Assembly (NCBI RefSeq): GCF_030272615.1 | Contig: NC_081410.1 | Span: 573,451,241-573,511,240, forward strand | DNA length: 60,000 nucleotides | Direction of reading: 5' to 3' | Source of the DNA: Cryptomeria japonica | Taxonomy: Eukaryota > Streptophyta > Pinopsida > Cupressales > Cupressaceae | In this document: piece after piece, positions 33,080-45,413 of the stretch | Layout: the number at the start of each line of letters is the position of its first letter | Numbering within the stretch: the stretch's first letter is position 1 | Notes under the pieces: model-generated | The model's input: the letters and a program-made list of their open reading frames with translations, nothing else | Database searches by the model: none | Told to the model about the DNA's origin: nothing | Translations under genes and position numbers: made by a program

Positions 33080-34089
33080 GAGCCTTTAGAATGATGGGTT
33101 TTCTTGACACTCTTGGAGAAGTTCCTAGGTGATCTTTGCTTCAATCATATTGGAATATTCATAAAAAAGGTTGGATAATCTCCTACCCATACTTGATTCT
33201 GATTGTGATTCCCTTTGTTTGTTTCTCTAAGATCAAGTGACAACGGGCATTTAGTAAATTTCTATCGTGATGAATTATTCATCTTCTATGGGAGTTCTGG
33301 GTGGTGTTGGTGGTTTAGGTCGAGCTTCATTATATGTGATACATAAATGTGGGAATAGAGCAAGGTTGATCCCTCCTCCATGATTTAGGCATTGGTTGAA
33401 TGCAACTTTTTGAATATAAGCTCTACTTCTTAAAGGTTCCTTGTCAAATTTGTTTGTTTTGCCTTGGATATACAATCACATGTGATGCAAGAATGTGTGA
33501 TGCTATACAAAGAGTTGGAGATTGATATACAAAAACTTATTCCTTTTTGTAAGTGCCTTAGAAATAGGTTGTCTCTTCTTCAAATTAGTTTTGTGATGAA
33601 GACTTTTTTCTTCTCAAAATATGAGGAGTGATCATACATGAATGATCAATGGTTGCCGTTGATGTTGGATTTGGATACTTCATTTGAAAACTCAAGTTTA
33701 CTTTATCAAGTAGAGGTTTAGTTAGATTCATCTCCATGATAAAGTGTGTCAAATGATATGCATAAAAGTTTCCCGATATGGAAACTTTATTTGACAACTT
33801 AAGATTTAAACTTGGTATGTTGTTTTGATAGAAATTTATTGGATGGGGAAACCTTGATCAATGTTATGATGCTGCCTTATTTTGTTGGATGAAGTCTTAT
33901 CTCGAGCTAGTTTAAGATTCGAAATTTTTTCTCTAAGGACACCTTGTTGATTTTGGAATTGTTTTCTCTGATAATTTAATTTGGATTTTGACTCCTGAGT
34001 TTGACAAAATACCGAAAAGGGTACTCAAGACTGTTGATGAAATTTTTCTGAAAGGCCTGATTTGCTCTTTGTTTTTCTTGGTTTTTGAA

Positions 34090-34465
34090 TATGTGCTAAG
34101 ACAAAGACTGGATGCACTATTTAACGTTCCAGATGTACCAAAAAAGGTTCTCTATGCACTAAGATGCCTTTCCCATGCACTGATTTAGATTGTTTAAAAA
34201 TGACTTGGTTGGAAGAATCACGTGCTAATATGTCCTTGGTACGTGCTACTATTTGAGTTGAAAGCGCTAAGATATGCCTATGATGCACTAAACTGATGTT
34301 TAAATGCACTGGGCTAGTGCCAAAAAGCACTATTGAAAGTTTTACTAGTATGATATTGGTTATGGGCTAATATGATAGCTGAAAGTGCTATGTTTTGGTT
34401 GAAATGCACCACTGAATGGTTGACATGTGCTAGGAAGTTGCTCCTACGTGCTAAGCTCCCCTAAT
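34090..34465. repeat. GTGCTAA/GCACTAA motif array, inner leader of A1
   Basis: About 15 copies such as TATGCACTAAGATG, ACGTGCTAATATG, AAGCGCTAAGATATG. Read on the minus strand they match the TAGCRCAT motif at 905-1215. Spacing is irregular at roughly 15-40 bases. Confidence 0.65.
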
Positions 34466-35289
34466 TTTTTTCTTTCTACCACTTTTGGATTTTTTTAACA
34501 CTTGTGTTTTGGATGGATGATTTTCTGAAAAATATATTGCAAATACGACATGAAAGAGATAACAAATTTTGTCTATGCTAGACAAGTAGTGTATGTTTTG
34601 TGAGGATGTGTTCAAATCCTCGATGTTTTCACTAGTTTAGATAACAAGTAATATAAATCAAGTAGACTCTTTATTCAAGGGTCATTAATAACATCATAAC
34701 CCACTAGTCTCGATACTCCGTTAGCTCAAACAGTCTTGTCACCCCAAGGGGGTGCCTATTTTTTTGCCTTTTGCCATAAATTAACCCAAAGTGAATTGCT
34801 TCACAATTGAGTAGCTATCTTAGGATATATATGGTGAGTGATCTTGGGGGTGGATTCTTACCTACCCTTGTAGTATGATGTTGAAAATGTTTGGATACTA
34901 ACTCAACTCAAAGTTTCTAGTGCTAAGGTTCTTAATTAGGCTTTCATTCAGTCTTCAATGATAAACTCCCTCGAGAGGCTTCCTAACCTTTAGAACAAAG
35001 ACTTTACATATCTTAAAGATACTGGGTGAAGGCTAATCACTAAGAAAAATACTTGAAGGGGACTTTCATCAGCCTCCACATTTGATTATAGTGGGTTGGA
35101 ACACTTGGCAATAAAGTCATTTCCCACTTAGGTCGTTCCCCTCTCACCGGCCAATAATGGTTCTCTAAGAGCAACTTGGGAGGGCAATCCTGCTAAAGGA
35201 TTTAAATGCTTGAAATAAAGAAAGCATAAGAGTGGTTTGGCTTTTTGGTCACCCAGTTAAGGGGAGAGCATATACTTTCCATTTTTGAG

Positions 35290-35760
35290 ACAAAGCAAAC
35301 AAGTATTCTTTTTAATCCTTTAAAGCATATGATTTTCTAACTTCTACTTGGATATTTTGCTCCAAAAAGAATGGTGTTCTTTTTAACTCTTCATAGCAAT
35401 GAATTTTTATCTAAGAAAGTGAAAATCCTAGTCAACAAAATAAATCACAATATGGGTCAACAAAAGTAAAGTCAATAAGTGAAAATTTCCTTGCTTTTGC
35501 ATAAAATAAAGATGAGGTTCTTTTTATCCTTTGCAAAACAAAAATGAGTTCTTTTTTTATGCACCAAAGGAAGATGAAGTTCTTTTTACCTTTTGCAAAC
35601 TAAAAATTAAATTTGTTTGTTCTTTTCAAACCCAAATTGAAGTATTTTTCCTAACTTGCCAAAATGAAAAGTTTGTTTTGTTGTTATTTTTATCCCATAA
35701 TGAAGTTTTTAAAACCCAAAGGAATATGTGGTGAATTTTAAACCCAAAAGACAAGTGAGA
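35290..35760. repeat. Degenerate GAAGTTCTTTTTACC-type repeat in A1 leader
   Basis: Units of about 45 bp such as GATGAGGTTCTTTTTATCC, AATGAGTTCTTTTTTTATG and GATGAAGTTCTTTTTACC, alternating with TTTTGCAAA. Conservation is low. The plus-strand ORF across it is a repeat artefact. Confidence 0.5.
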
Positions 35761-35989
35761 TTATTTTTCAATTTTAAAGAAAGTGAATTCTTTTTATCTA
35801 ACTAAAAATTTAGAAAGAATTAAAATTTATATTTTAACTTATTCTAAACCTAGAAGAAAATGGTTAGTTACCTGCAAGAAGAAAGTTAGCAAAAACTAGA
35901 ATCTAAGGTGGGCTTACACAAGCCTAAATTTTCTCCCCTCGGTTACTTTTTTTTTGCCCCCTTTTTTTTTCTATCAGAGTCATGCGCTA

Positions 35990-36250
35990 GATTGCGAGAC
36001 AGATACACTACAGGAAGTTACTGATGCGCTAATGAAAGATCCTAAAGCACTACACTGGTTACCAAATGCACTACATTGTTGTTCCAATATACAGAATAAG
36101 AACTGGAATGTTATGCGCTAACAAAAAGTCTATATGCACTAGGGAATGGGTCTTACATGCTAAACAGTGTACCGAAAGCACTAATGTTTTCTCTGAATGC
36201 GCTAATGAAATATCCCTATGTGCTAAAACAACTTTTCCAAGTGCTTGCCA
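35990..36250. repeat. GCGCTAA/GCACTAA motif array next to the A1 primer-binding region
   Basis: About ten copies, for example GATGCGCTAATG, AAAGCACTACACTGG, ATGCGCTAACAAAAAG, AATGCGCTAATG. It is the second of two leader arrays and lies within about 60 bases of the LTR edge. Confidence 0.6.
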
Positions 36251-36287
36251 TCTTTCTCTTACATCAAAAATGATATGATTAATGGGG

Positions 36288-36309
36288 TTGAGCGCCATGA
36301 TGGGAACCA
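36288..36309 (-). other. Candidate primer-binding site of A1
   Basis: Plus strand GAGCGCCATGATGGGAACCA ends in CCA four bases before the LTR edge. On the minus strand it reads TGGTTCCCATCATGG. I cannot name a plant tRNA whose 3' end pairs with it, so position is the only support. The resulting LTR length (1,494 bp) agrees with that of A3 (1,506 bp). Confidence 0.4.
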
Positions 36310-36313
36310 GAAA

Positions 36314-37807
36314 TGTGTGTAGGAAATGAGGGTGACATAAATGCAAAAGTCAGTTTCAAAGTGTCCACACACAAATGAGACTCTTGGTGCAATTTATAGG
36401 AACTATATTGAATAGCTCAACTTCCCAAGGGGTGTCCCATTGTACTCTATCTCATAGGATTCCTAGGGTCTCACTCTTGCTCTCAAATCATTGAGCAAAG
36501 TGGCTTAGGAATGACAACTCCAAGAATGAGTGATGTTTTTCATAAGCATGAATGCATTCCTACAAAATGTATGATATTGAAACTAGAATGATTTAAACTA
36601 GTATGAATATGATGCTATGATAAAGATTAGTAGTCCAATCCTAACAAGATATACTAGTCTACCATTGATATGCTATGATATTGAAAATGCTTCTAAACGC
36701 TTAGTGTGATTTAACAAAGAGAGGCTAGAAACTTAGTAAAATGACTATAAGTTAGATGCATAAAACTTGGATATATTACTAGAAAAATGACTATAAGTTT
36801 GATACATAGGGAAAACTATCTCAAAATTAGAGAATGGGAGCTCTATTTATAGGGAAAATAGGGAAATGGATGGTCAAGATTGGATAATATTAACAAGGGC
36901 CAGGATTGAAAGTTAATTAATCCATATTCTTAATTCTCACCAATGGAATGGTGACAATTGTCAACAAGAGGTTGCTTCTGAGGAGATGAAAGAAGCATTA
37001 TATGCTTGAGAAGACATGAACGTTACCTTAGGAGGTAAGGGTTAAGGTTAGACTAGAGTTATCCATTGGATAAAGCTTTTACCCAAGGGGTAAACTCTTG
37101 TGCAAGGGTTAAAGGGATAACCAAGGTTAAAGCCATGAATTCTTGATGAGACCCTTGGGTTAGATGAGGATTGAGTTAGAGAGAAATTTTCTAATCATAC
37201 AAGAAGGTTGAGTTAACCATTAATGGTTATGTAAGAGCCTTAAATGGTTTAGAAGACTTTGAGGGTTAACTTGTTGAGGACATAAAGCCTCTAATGGTTT
37301 TCAAAGACTTTGGAGCCTTTGAGAAGTGACTTCTCTTTGCTTAGGATTGTGACAATATTTAGGAGATGGATTAGGCTAAATTGGAAGTGATTAGAAGAAT
37401 CTGGAAGGGGTTAAAGAGGCAAGTGGGAGATGTAGGAAAAAGCAAGTGGGTGGAGGGAATTTTAATTAAAATAAATTACTTTATTTCAATTAAATAGATG
37501 CAACTTGCATAAATACAAGTGAGAGATTTTAATAAATAAATTAGATTTATTTATTTGGAAGGATCAATTTAATTAAATGTAAATTTAATTAAAAAGGGGA
37601 AAGGGAAATTAACTAAATAGAGTGATTTATTTAATTAAAGGTTAGAAAAGGCTTAGGTGAACTTAATTAAATAAATTGAGTAACTTATTTAATCAAATAG
37701 ATGAATATGAAGAATTTAATTAAATAGAATTTAATTAATAAGGGGATTGAGGTTAAAATGAATATTAAATATTTACTTATGAAAGTGGTCAAATTTATAC
37801 ATCTACA
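36314..37807 (-). repeat. 5' LTR of A1
   Basis: On the minus strand it starts TGTAGATGTATAAAT at 37807 and ends ...CACA at about 36314. The start pairs with the 3' LTR at 325. The segment around the TATA box and the AT-rich start also match A3 (57591-59096) at lower identity. The flank beyond 37807 (GTTCT) should be the target duplication, but its partner is outside the window. Confidence 0.8.
36844..36851 (-). promoter_or_regulatory. TATA box of the A1 LTR promoter
   Basis: Minus-strand CTATAAATAGAGCTC, a textbook plant TATA context, is found here and at the matching point of the A3 LTR (58101-58108). It gives a U3 of about 950 bp and an R-U5 of about 500 bp, and confirms minus orientation. 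Confidence 0.75.
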
Positions 37808-39904
37808 GTTCTAATTTCTATTTTTAATTTCAGTACACATCTTTTGATGCAACTGAAGTGAACTTAAGTTATTTTATGTTGGGCACTCCTTTTAGGCAAT
37901 TTTAAGTGATGCTTGGCCAAGAGACTTAAGGTGTCCCCTCTTTTATGTACTTAAGTGACTTAATTAAACATGTGACAAAAGCCAAGGTGGGTGCCGAGCT
38001 TCAAGAGTTCTTATTGGTGCACATTTTAGATTTTTTTGGATCCTTGGATTAAGAGGTGGACTATCAAGAGTGGAGATTGATTCATCTTTTTAGAAATTGT
38101 TATAAAATATCCTAAGGGCTCATTTTCAAATCATGATGTGATGAAGATCTTTTATTAGTGTTGTTGCATTTTGGCTTGAGGAATTAAACCCTTAAGTATC
38201 CCTAATTTTGATGATACATATAGGTTGTCCCTAGTTGGAAGAGTGTGTTTCGGTGGAGGAACTCTAGTTTGTGAAACCCTAGTAAATTATTATTTTTGGG
38301 CTATAAGCACTCATCAAGACCAAATTGGAGGAGAATCTTAGTGCTATTTAGACTTGGATTTGGAATCATCTACAAATGCAAACCATCAATTTCTAATAAA
38401 TTTGTGGATGGCTACTAAGGAGTACATAAGACATACCTAGTATTGCCCATTTTAGAAGCTTAGAGCCACTTTGAGGGTTTGCTAGGGTTTGGAAATAATT
38501 TTGAACTAATTTAAGGTATTTTTGGTATTCAAATCCACATATTTATCTCTACCTTTTTCTCAAAAGTTAACAGAAAGATAAAGTATTTCAGTTTTGAAAA
38601 TTTTGGGTAGTAATGAAGGTTTTTGTTGTATTTTCCTAAATTCATAAATAATCTAATATCTATATCTTTTAGCTGCACAAATCAGATTTGAAATCTGATT
38701 GGAATTTTGGGTTTGAAATGAACATATTTATATGCAAATAAATTTCTAGATTTTGTGCCCTAGTTTGTATAAATTTTTTTTTGTTTTTTAGCACCCCTAT
38801 TTAGGGAAATTATATAGAAAAATTCCAATCAGCATAATAGAGAAATCCCCCATCATGTATTATGAATGGAAAGTCCTCTTTATCCTCAATCAAATTAAGA
38901 CATCAATAAAAACCCATAACTAATAAGTTAAGTTGCAAAAATAAAAAAATATATATAAGTATTTACACCTTATTCACATCAAATCTAGTGGGCATTACAA
39001 AATGACAAATGATGCATGAATGAAAGATTATTTGAAATTTTATTGCTTTTGTTATTTTTATGAATCTTTGCAAGAAACGAAAGAATTTGAAGCCTTGGGA
39101 AAATATAAGTTGGATAGGAATAAATTTGTTTACATTGGTAGTTTCTAGTAATCTTTACCCATTGCAAAGAATAATAGAATTCAACACATTGAACCAATAT
39201 TTACAGAAAAAAATAAAGTATTGAAAGAAGACTAATAATTTTTTTACATTTAGAGCCAATTGCAATGCTCCTTAGAAATCTTTTCCAATGAGTCTATTTA
39301 TTTGAATAATTGCATCTTTTTTTGCAAAAAATAATAATTTAGGGGTTTTGAGTTGAATTGTTCAGGAATTAATTATAATCAATCTGAGAAGATTTGTCTC
39401 TTGTTATTCTCCCACTATACCCAAATCACAAGTCTTAATGATAAATAAAGCCACAATCAATATTGGCATAATTGAAAGATAAGCCTCACATTTACAACAA
39501 TGTTTAAAGTTGGATTCATAAAAGAAATTCATATAGAAACTTTAAACTATTTCCTTCTTTAATAGAGAAAAAATATAAAAATTAATCTATTATAATATTT
39601 ATCTTGGATAGTCGATGACCAAAAAACATAAAAAATTGGAGTTATAACCTCTTTATAAAAAAAAAGATTTTTAGCATTATGTAGTAAAATAGTTATAAAT
39701 TATGGTTTTCTCATCTGGCAACATTATGATTTGGTGCAAAATGCTAGAAATTTAAAATAAGAGCTACAAAAAAGAAGAGGTGCCCTCTTATGTAACTTTG
39801 ATCTAATATAAAGTGGGTATTAATCGTTTAAAGAACTAAAAAATGAAGAGATTCAACAACATTATGTACCTAACTAAATTATACAATGATTCATGTATAG
39901 ATTT
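37808..39904. other. AT-rich flanking DNA between A1 and B, unassigned
   Basis: About 2.1 kb with no ORF above 70 residues, no recognisable domain and no clear repeat. It is presumably older repeat DNA or true intergenic DNA into which A1 inserted. Confidence 0.5.
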
Positions 39905-41176
39905 TATATATGCTTAAATTAATCATTGCTTAACTAGAAATAAAGGGAAATCACGAAGCCTTGTCTAATTAAAGAATTCTAACAAATATCAATGAAATAA
40001 TACAAATAAGACAATAGGGTTTCTAAACTTCAATCAAAACTCCCTATTCCATGACTGCATATGGCTTCTATTGTTCTTCTCTTCTTTGTGGTATGATGGC
40101 TCTCAGATATCACGCTGGCAACCTCCAAATGACACAAAGATTCAAAGTTTGTGATTGTTGAAAATGGAGATTGAATGCTGAATTTATAGATTATTGGAGA
40201 GGATTGATTGAGAGGTGGAACAAATTGATCAAGAGGTGGAACTCAGGTAAGCTCACATCCTGATTGATAGTTGAATTGCTGATTTGGAGGTGGAATAGAA
40301 TAGATTGAATAGACAATGAGTTAACTGTTTGAAAAAAAAAATGATTGAAATATGAAAAAGAATGATTGTAGGAGAATTAATTAATGACAAAGAAAGCTTT
40401 ATTTAGAAAAAGCTAACTAGAAGATAGAAAAAGAATGATTGGAGATAATTAAACAAATGAAGTAATTAATCAATTAATTAAAATGATCAATAAAAATAGA
40501 TGGAATAGTTAATTGAGATGATTGATTGAATTCTTTTTGGCAAAAAAATAATGTGGAAGATAGAAATAGAGATTGGAAAGATAATTGATTTAATTAATTA
40601 ATTAATTTAGCATGTGCTTGCACTTTGACTTTGATTTTCAACTTAACCTTTGCATGAGATTTAATTCAAATATTGAATTTATCATAAATTCAATTTGTTA
40701 TTTAAATATATTTAGAAATTGACTTTGGAATTCAATTTAATTTTTGAAATCATGCACATGTATTTGAAAATGGAAGAATATAAAAGAATATGAATTTGAA
40801 TGAAATTAGAAGAATTAATGAAATTAGAATTTGGGGAATTGGAATTGGAATTTGAAGAATTAATTAGCTAATTAAATAATTTAAAGGAACTATTTCATTA
40901 TTTAGAAATTGAATTTAATTAAATAATAAAAGTTATTTAAATTAAAAGATTAAAATCATAATTAATTAATTAATAAATATTTAATTAATATTTAGAAAAG
41001 GGTTAGTGGTTAATTGATTAGAAATAGAAATAGAAATAGATTAAATAGTAAGATGATGAATAAATGTTAATTTAAAAGAATAAGATTAATTAAATTAATT
41101 AAAAAATTAAAGAATTACTTAATCAATTAGATGAATAATTAGTACATTATCGATGAGATATTTTTAGGTGTCTACA
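39905..41176 (-). repeat. 3' LTR of B
   Basis: 1,272 bp. On the minus strand it starts TGTAGACACCTAAAAA at 41176. It aligns with 56538-57590 over long stretches, for example TTGCTTAACTAGAAATAAAG. The other terminus reads TATATATGC where the 5' LTR has TGTATATGC, a single G-to-A change. A minus-strand TATA-like TATAAATT lies near 40191. Confidence 0.82.
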
Positions 41177-41191
41177 TTTGCCCCTCTTTGA
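41177..41191 (-). other. Polypurine tract of B
   Basis: Minus strand TCAAAGAGGGGCAAA directly before the LTR start TGTAGA, identical over 15 bases to the tracts of A1 and A3. Confidence 0.8.
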
Positions 41192-43624
41192 GACAATGTC
41201 GAAATGATGTTGTTTCAAAGAAAATAAAAAATTTCCTACCCTCGTATGCCCCAATGATACTTAGGGTGTAATTCCCTTTGAGAGATTGTTTATGCATTAA
41301 AGGTATGAATGCTTTGTTGAAATTAGAAGAATAGATTAGTTAAGAAAAATGTGAGATAGAAGAATAATTAGTTTATTAGAGGTAGAGATAGGTGATGTAA
41401 AGATGATATTGAGATAGAATATGAGAGAATGAACCTTAGAATGAAATAGAATGAAAGATGAGAATTATAAGAAATTGAGGATGATTGATATGAGATGATA
41501 GATTGATAATGATAGACTGAAAAATGAAGATGATGGTTTTCACAAACTTTTGTGCCTTTATTCACATCATAATATAGATTCATCACTGAGCCTTATTATG
41601 TAATAATGGAGCTTTGCATATTAGGGTATAAGGAACCAAGATGTAAATATATTTCATTGAAGAAACAAACACATAGCATACAAGGACTGAATCCTTCATT
41701 CTAGGAATTACACGAGGGGTCGAGCTATGTGTGGCATTCACAAGTTGAATGCTCCTATCATAGACACCCACTAGAGAAATTTCCCTAGAACTTCATGGTT
41801 AACACTACAAACAACAAACAAAGAAAAATATAATGCCCATCATGGCTCCTCTAGTCACTTGTCGACATCCTTGAGTAGCATAGGAACATGACTTGTTGCC
41901 ATATGATAAGAGATAAAGGCTATCTAGAACAAAATTCAGCAGTCATACTGATCCATGTCTTCGTTTTGATTGTTTGATGTGATAGTTGATATTGTCTGAT
42001 CTCATAAAGTTGTAGACCCCATTTAAGACTGACCTATCTAATTTTGAGTGTATACTCTTTTGTTTAAGACAAGCTAATGGTCATGTTGATATGGATATTT
42101 GATACAATTGATAAGATAGTTTCATTAGTTGATTGCAGATGTTTGACTGGATAGTTGTATCCTTTGTTAACTTCATGCAAAGTGTTTGCTAGATATCTGC
42201 TAGAGTATTTGTTTCTTGTGAGACATTTTATTGCAAGTTTTTTGATTGATTTTTTATTGTTTTTTGATTTTTTATGATTTTATTTAATTTTTTCAGGACT
42301 TTTTTTGATTGATTTTTTATTTTTTTTGGATTTTTTATGATTTTATTTAATTTTTTCAGGACTTTATTTGAATGTTTTTGGATTTTGTGTTTTCAAGACT
42401 TTATATGATTTTTTTATTTTTTTTAAATGATTTTTTCAGCTATACCCCAAGTATGTAGACCTATATGACATGATGATCTGCAGAATGCATGTGGAGACAA
42501 TGAATGTTTGACATGACCTATGGAAATTTCAATATGCATGATGACAATGCATTTCCTATTTGAACAAGGATGACTGTGTTTGTTGAGCCTTTTGTAATAT
42601 ACCAATTGAATTGGAGGTACAAAACATTTCATAGGTAAGCGGTCAATCAATCCTTAAGGTCCCTTGGAACATCCAAATTAACACAATTAGTGACTAGCAT
42701 TTATAAATGGAGACATGGAAAAATTCCCCATTGGTTCTTGAAACTTTGATTTTCTTTTGACCATGTGTGTGCAAATGAGTTAATTCCCGCTCTTGTGTTT
42801 ATTAAAGATCCTTAGCATCCTATATGACTAGCTACATGGATTATTCTAACTTCAAAGCATCTCGAATAGAGCCTCATTGGAAGCAAGATTTTAGAGATCT
42901 GACGAGGCTATAAACTATAATTTATCAAATATTTCTCCATTGCTAGTAGGTCTCCATAGCCCTAGTGGAGTTACTCGCATGTTCCCATAGTCAATCTTTT
43001 TGTCTCACTTGTAAGCATTATATTTCAGTTATGTATCATTGATATTTTTCCTTGAGATGGATATTTGGCATAACACTTTTTTAATTTTTTGTTTTCTTGC
43101 CTTGACTTGTAAGTAATGAGACCCACATCGGTGTGACAATTATAGCGGCGTTAAAGTATAATTGTATGTTTTTCACTAGTCATATGATCAACTAGGTGTC
43201 TCGAATTAATTAGAGATTTTGTTAATGTGTTTGAGATATAGCAATTGATATATTTTAGGTTAACAAGTCTCAAATAGTGAAATCACTACCCAACCATAAG
43301 TAAAGTGTCATCCCAGGGTAATCTTGAAAATGAATGACCTTAGGATCTCAAATACTTCATGTCCGAATATCTAAGAAATGAGATGAACCTTGTTTCTCTT
43401 GAATGCAACAAATTATAAACTTGGACAATTGCCTTGTTTTATTGATTTTTCTATATGTAAATTCAGAAGCTATGTGCCATGAAATTTGTGAATTTGATGT
43501 GCTTGGAAAGAAACTATATGTGATGTAGTGGTTTGAATAAAATGAGATTCAATGTGGAAAGAAAAACCTAAACTAACATAGCCCTTAGATATAATATTGT
43601 TTAAGGTGTATGTTGTTCATAGGG
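41192..43624 (-). other. 3' non-coding region of B
   Basis: AT-rich, no supported coding region. It holds a T-rich tandem repeat at 42244-42370 and otherwise no structure I can name. Short ORFs at 41368-41771 and 42423-42650 have no recognisable content. Confidence 0.5.
42244..42370. repeat. T-rich 63-bp tandem duplication
   Basis: Two units (42244-42306 and 42307-42370), each starting GATTGATTTTTTATT and ending TTTTTTCAGGACTTT, nearly identical. Confidence 0.8.
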
Positions 43625-45374
43625 TTAGGGAGTTTTGTGTAGGTAGTTCATTGGTCTTTGATTGAAGAGTCGGATAAAGATGTCTTTTTCAATAGGATAT
43701 AAGGACTCACCTAAGTGTACATGTTCAACATCTCTAATGTTGATTTCCTTAGTTTTTGGATTTTGTAAATCATCAGAGGGAACTCCAGCTTTGGCACCCA
43801 TGAATTTAGTTATAGCCTTATAATTTTTAAAACAATCTGGCTGTGGTAGATCCTCTTGCCCCCAATTTATCGAGTGGGGGTGTATGAGGAAAATAGATTC
43901 TGTTTCCGAAGTTGTGACCACACTGGCATGTGAAATTGGTACACATAATATCATTGATAAATTTTTCTCTATAGTATGATCAGGATCAGTGATTTCATTG
44001 ATAAGGAGGTCATGAAAACCTATGTAGAGGGATTGGGATCATGAGGGGACTAGGAGAAATGGTAAGTTCATTTGAGAGGGAATCTTGTGAGGAACATAGA
44101 GGATTATGACATGAAGATGAATGGATGGAGGGATCTTGATCAGGATCTGGAGAAATAATACGATCTTGCTTAGGACATGAAGGTGAAGGAATACTTTGAT
44201 CTTGACTTGGAAAGGGATTATTAGGAAGGATGGAAGGGATGTCTTGATCTTTCTTAGGAGGTGGATGTTGGATGGGACTTGAAAGGAAACTTTGTTCTTG
44301 AGATGGAAGGGTATCATTATGAATGGAATAGGAAAGAGTGAGGTGATGATCATAAGATTCTTGGTGAAAAATTGGGTAGGATGGAAGGGTTTGTTCTCGA
44401 TCTTTATTTATTTCAAGACTCATTTCTTCTAATTTTGGATCATCCTCTTGACATGGGGAAGTAGTTTGGATATGCATGGGAGATTCTTGGAATGTTTCAA
44501 CACATTGGCATGATGAGAAAGGATTTTGAATGAGATTCTCTATAATAGGAGTATATGATGTGATCGGGTCTTGAATTTCTGAAGCATGGAAGGGACTAGC
44601 ATCATGAATTGGATTAGATTGGATTTGTATTATGGATAGCCCTTGGGAGGTTGTGTTATTCAATAGAGATGGTGGTACTTCTTTTGTGTGACTTTAGGGT
44701 ATGAGGGAATGGTCAAAAATATGGAGGCTACTTGAGGTGCAAAGTCTTGATGGGAAGAGTCATTGCTAGACATGGGCAGATGACCTTGTTGTATGATAGG
44801 TGACACATTGACCATGTTTGATTGATGTCCAAAGGGTGACATGTTTATAAATACACTTGTATTTGTTTGGGACACCCTTGGTGGTGTATTTGAAGACATA
44901 GGAGGATATTCACAGACATGTGATGTGACTGAAGGTAAAATTGATTGTAGAATTATGTGTGACCTTGGTAGTGATTGACTTGCTTGCACAATTTGCAGTG
45001 TTGATAGTTGTGTTATTTGTTTTATTTGTTGGTGGACTTGGATTATTGGGCTTGAATTGTTGGATGATGAAATGGTGGATATATATATATGATTGATTTA
45101 GACTTTGGTTGAATGGGATTTGATTTTGGTTGAAAGGGGTATGAACATTGGGTTGGTGTGATTGGTATGATTGATATGTTGGATTGAAAGAAAAAGAAGG
45201 TTGGCATGACTCTGATGTTGGTTGAATTGAAGTAGGAGTGTTTTTATTGAAGAATGAAGGTTGAACTATTTGAATGGTCTCACAATAAGGTTGGCCTGAT
45301 AATGATTCCCTTGGGGTTATCACTTCCATCATCATTTTTTCTAACCAATCCCAATGGTTGTTAGGACTAGTCAT
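43625..45374 (-). pseudogene. Gag-pol polyprotein relic of B (Pro/Ser-rich part and pre-RT linker)
   Basis: Three overlapping minus-strand pieces (45374-44910, 44989-44660, 44663-44010) encode low-complexity Pro/Ser/Gln-rich protein (for example NPTYQSYQSHQPNVHTPF, PSYPIFHQESYDHHL). Their overlap in different frames suggests one decayed ORF with shifts. The last piece (43954-43625) has GQEDLPQPDCFKNYKAI and KEINIRDVEHVHLGESLYP, which resembles the linker just before RT in Tat-type pol. RT itself does not follow. The assignment of the Pro-rich part to gag is by position only. Confidence 0.45.
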
Positions 45375-45413
45375 GTCTCTTATTTGTTCTTAGGACTTAT
45401 CATTTGCACTTCC

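Larger units (their letters stand above)
33080..36300 (-). other. Long untranslated leader of A1, with repeats
   Basis: About 3.2 kb between the 5' LTR and gag with no supported gene. It holds two arrays of GTGCTAA/GCACTAA motifs (34090-34465 and 35990-36250) and a degenerate TGAAGTTCTTTTTACC-type repeat at about 35290-35760. A short open piece at 33475-33275 (minus) with a Pro-rich tail may be a gag N-terminal relic. Long leaders are normal in large plant gypsy elements. Confidence 0.55.
1..37807 (-). mobile_element. Composite Ty3/gypsy LTR retrotransposon A1 (Tat-like), with nested insertions
   Basis: The element reads right to left: 5' LTR 36314-37807, leader, gag (about 31148-33079), protease (about 30790-31135), RT fragment (18906-19565), integrase (17690-18850), an antisense PMD pseudogene (14450-16204), the polypurine tract, and the start of the 3' LTR (325 down to 1 and beyond). 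Positions 1-325 match 37469-37807 with about a dozen substitutions by eye plus one 15-bp length difference, which pairs the LTRs. Removing the hAT-like insert (12.35 kb) and the copia insert (9.77 kb) and adding the missing LTR part gives about 17 kb. Size, gene order and the antisense ORF after pol fit the Tat branch; that placement is inference. The element is defective: gag-pol has stops and frameshifts and much of RT is missing. Confidence 0.85.

Noticed and set aside
44010-45374. Pro/Ser-rich frames read as a host cell-wall or low-complexity protein gene
   Set aside because: They are antisense-consistent with element B, overlap in different frames and lead into a gypsy pol linker.
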